Shown here piece after piece: positions 63,001 through 64,000 of a DNA stretch of 64,000 nucleotides. Location: the NCBI GenBank assembly GCA_012515235.1, contig JAAYYU010000113.1:86495-150494 (forward strand). Reading direction: 5' to 3'. A program made the position numbers and the translations under genes. This stretch comes from Candidatus Anammoximicrobium sp. Its GTDB lineage: Bacteria; Planctomycetota; Planctomycetia; Pirellulales; Pirellulaceae. How positions within the stretch are numbered: position 1 is the stretch's first letter; each line of letters opens with the position of its first letter. A model generated the notes under the pieces. It had not been told where the DNA came from. It saw only the letters and a list, made by a program, of their open reading frames with translations, and ran no database searches.

Positions 63001-63703
63001 CCCCAACCAGGCGTATGCCCGCGACGTTGCGGAACGGGAATTGGGCGGCTGGGCACGGGCCTTCCGCGACGCCCGCCGCGGTTGGGCCCAGGTCAGCCCC
63101 AGCGACCGCGTCTTCAGCTACACGCGCGAGGCCGGCGCCGCACGCTATGTGTTCGTGATCAACGACCACCGCGAGCCGGGGCCGCAGTTCGAGCGTTGGA
63201 AGGTCACGCTGCCCAACGACGGCGGCGGCCCCCTGCGCGATCGGGGCTTGCCCCAGGAGGTCACGCTCAGCGTGCCGGCCGGCTTCGCGCTGTACGACGT
63301 TTTGGCGCATCGCCGACTGGACGCCCAACTCCACCAAGGCCGACAGACCTGCCAGTTGACGCTCGCCCCCGGCGCCGCCGCCGTGGTGGCGGCGCTGCCC
63401 GCCGCGGTGGCCAGCTTGGATCTCCCGGTGCCCGGAAGGATCGCGCCCGGCAGCGAGACGAACCTGCTGCTGACACTGCGGGATGAGTCGGATCGTCCGC
63501 CGGCTGGAAGGCAACTGGCCGAGGTGACTGTCACCTCGCCGTCGGGGCCGTGGTGCGGCACGCAGCGCTATCAACGCATTCAAGACGGCCAGCGGATCAT
63601 TCCCCTGCGTTTGCCCCTGACGGCGACTCCCGGCCAATGGCGGATACGCGTCCAGGAGTGGGTCTCCGGCCTGGAAGTGGAGAAGGTGTTTGAGGTCAGG
63701 TGA
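60008..63703 (+). CDS. Large secreted LamG plus glycoside-hydrolase-like protein
   Basis: The 1231-residue protein has a signal peptide (CSLLLAVFLCWSAAQA). Residues ~20-420 include a concanavalin/LamG-type domain (GLIFYQDFDHGSTTLCGPGW, GTIACWVRPVPDECGG, HHWSLAWDDRKAVGYLDGKP). A long central region (~570-860) looks like a TIM-barrel GH (REFIIYAWGGGDDLHQRGFN, MANPNVVALLVNSEVGD, GLTEVKYYSDQPVALTQF). Residues ~890-1010 resemble the beta-galactosidase trimerisation domain (PFDFLTDDHVAAGWLDRYQA, VVVPGAWCLPQQTHEALVAY). No exact GH family is named. The ATG at 60008 follows AGGGAG, which is overlapped by a small hairpin CCCTTT-GCG-AAAGGG. The upstream frame is rejected. Confidence 0.78.
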   Translation: MLRCSLLLAVFLCWSAAQAQTPAEVKGLIFYQDFDHGSTTLCGPGWAVTLPVQADRFVSGRFGQGYRMERSRTNHLSPNQASVEGGIEGFAAGAGVQLASVAVPTSYGEKALRAAVPQPGPMWNLEPLTLQVKAPHRPGKLFVLSVYLRAERPGAKVRLTLCDGLEQGGWRQKIEADNKATLEKDAKAKISPPRETVSEPGETVLDTSWQRVMALLEVDARRPEQQLQGRLELVEGSPVVVFADGLQLEQTAVYPTTNTAPTTWLPGGTSRGHGWLDVFAADTGFTGQSGTIACWVRPVPDECGGTRPVNAVVAIGTGWFNPIWQLGGGTWYAGDGHASGFRKGRLPGTAAERGLGEPGDHDGWHHWSLAWDDRKAVGYLDGKPFGRCEVESGQLAPGTAIRLGGSFLEGTPMNGDLDEVAVYRQRLSDSELAALAGRERPLAAELPRVLVRRPARMAFLRSEPQAEIELEPVAYAAPEDKANGGGLPADRARRQERPAAQNMELASQSSARASVQADIPAVQATLSGPTPASPSARLNLRPWLASAGKHPIRVRVEAAADRATIDDFIEVFEEPAGREFIIYAWGGGDDLHQRGFNSAVAAGRGAHRQLLERGLWAQARIDVRDGVPHPWSPQTRAAARPIAQSVARAAMANPNVVALLVNSEVGDPPFPATDQTWFYEWMKQETGLAEIPAEVARPPLHVASTQDNAPPAVVPETHPAFRFLRWWKERGQGYWLLNGQLARWMREAGLTEVKYYSDQPVALTQFEQMDLVDFWGYPRAPEGLVAEFAHAENIARLLGKPFQAMPGTVYWDDGNGLWVTDDDGKRKVLCLSPDCLRENLWLSVACPSSSIGLYGLGERKTEVYDRACDDVLTETYGLISPVGTLVGGLPMEQPKVALLETDGLYFIQPGAGNNWVRHWLVRTASRTLARARLPFDFLTDDHVAAGWLDRYQAVVVPGAWCLPQQTHEALVAYANQGGKVLADQVLRAEIPGVQRLAIPNQAYARDVAERELGGWARAFRDARRGWAQVSPSDRVFSYTREAGAARYVFVINDHREPGPQFERWKVTLPNDGGGPLRDRGLPQEVTLSVPAGFALYDVLAHRRLDAQLHQGRQTCQLTLAPGAAAVVAALPAAVASLDLPVPGRIAPGSETNLLLTLRDESDRPPAGRQLAEVTVTSPSGPWCGTQRYQRIQDGQRIIPLRLPLTATPGQWRIRVQEWVSGLEVEKVFEVR

Positions 63704-63704
63704 G

Positions 63705-63800
63705 CATCGTTCGAGAAATAACGGTCCCGCGTTGATTGCGGATCCTCCCGTGGAATGTGATGGCTGTTTTGACGAGGCGACCGCTGTCTCTCGAACGGTG
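63705..63800 (-). repeat. Inverted-repeat element, copy 4, reversed
   Basis: The 96-bp element begins CATCGTTCGAGAAATAACGG and ends CTCTCGAACGGTG. In reverse complement its interior (GGATCCGCAATCAACGCGGG) matches copies 1 and 3, so the orientation is reversed. It starts one base after the stop codon of the preceding gene. Confidence 0.8.
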
Positions 63801-63852
63801 CCAAGCCCCCGCCGAGTCCCGTGGCAACGGACGTGGAAACAACTTCCCAACA

Positions 63853-64000
63853 CCAGAGACGTCCGCGAAGAATTCGGCTGCCTCGCCACCACGCTGCTTG
63901 CCAGCGTGGAGCGGTGTTCAAGACCAGAGATGTCGCGAAATCGGCTGCCTCGCCACCACGCTGCTTGCCAGCGTGGAGCGGTGTTCAAGACCAGAGATGT
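63853..64000. repeat. Tandem array of 67-71 bp units
   Basis: CCAGAGA-like starts occur at 63853, 63924 and 63991 (spacing 71 then 67). Each full unit contains GGCTGCCTCGCCACC and a hairpin CCACGCTG-CTTG-CCAGCGTGG (63889-63909). The array continues past the window end. There is no unique spacer, so it is not a CRISPR array. Confidence 0.85.

Noticed and set aside
63853..64000. CRISPR array at the window end
   Set aside because: Units are homogeneous with no unique spacers and are too long to be repeats; no cas gene is seen.

Overview
The window reads as a high-GC chromosomal segment of a planctomycete, most likely a Pirellulales-type member of the Planctomycetota. The indicators are a DUF1559 protein with a pilin-like N-terminus (51889-52905), two DUF1080 proteins, several PQQ-propeller proteins, a multi-haem-motif HzsA-like protein, and many small secreted proteins of unknown family. 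No tRNA, rRNA, CRISPR array or transposase gene was seen. Functions are inferred from motifs by eye; nothing was searched.

Layout. 1-11.4 kb: a truncated PQQ-propeller/methyltransferase-like protein, a GlcD/YdiJ-type FAD plus Fe-S dehydrogenase carrying an in-frame palindromic repeat, two secreted unknowns (one with a perfect ApbE flavinylation motif), a GH29 alpha-L-fucosidase, a galactose mutarotase and a Tat-exported aldo/keto reductase. 11.7-15.4 kb: a DUF1080 protein, an HzsA-like protein with three CxxCH motifs, then two copies of a repeat with terminal inverted repeats. 15.5-18.8 kb: a compact three-gene module (unknown protein, helical-repeat protein, MinD/ParA-like ATPase of the KGGVGR-variant type with near-identical TPR repeats). 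It resembles NTP-dependent conflict systems and is the best candidate for an undescribed system. 18.9-26 kb: polysaccharide-degrading or de-esterifying secreted enzymes (GH127-like, double SGNH hydrolase, GH-like with discoidin domain). 26-36 kb: bioB, fucU, a Ser/Thr kinase, tyrS, a VapBC-like toxin-antitoxin pair, a GH-like protein coupled to DAHP synthase, a DUF58 protein and a second DUF1080 protein.

36-42 kb: a secreted PQQ-propeller protein, a LolA-like protein and a three-gene set of surface proteins, two of them paralogues. 42.3-48.6 kb: a coherent acetate/acetyl-CoA cluster with AMP-forming Acs, ADP-forming acetate-CoA ligase, and a CoA-transferase fused to a GNAT acetyltransferase. 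48.7-51.5 kb: a histidine kinase and NtrC-type regulator with overlapping genes. 51.9-59.8 kb: the DUF1559 protein, a 1163-residue membrane protein, a small winged-helix protein, YceH, a QueD/PTPS-like enzyme and an alpha/beta hydrolase. 60-64 kb: a 1231-residue LamG plus GH-like secreted protein, a fourth copy of the inverted-repeat element and a tandem array running off the end.

How the genes fit together. Fucosidase, FucU, mutarotase, GH127-like and other secreted GH-like proteins point to growth on fucose- and arabinose-containing polysaccharides. The acetate cluster would interconvert acetate and acetyl-CoA. Short palindromic and inverted-repeat elements are frequent between genes and once inside one.
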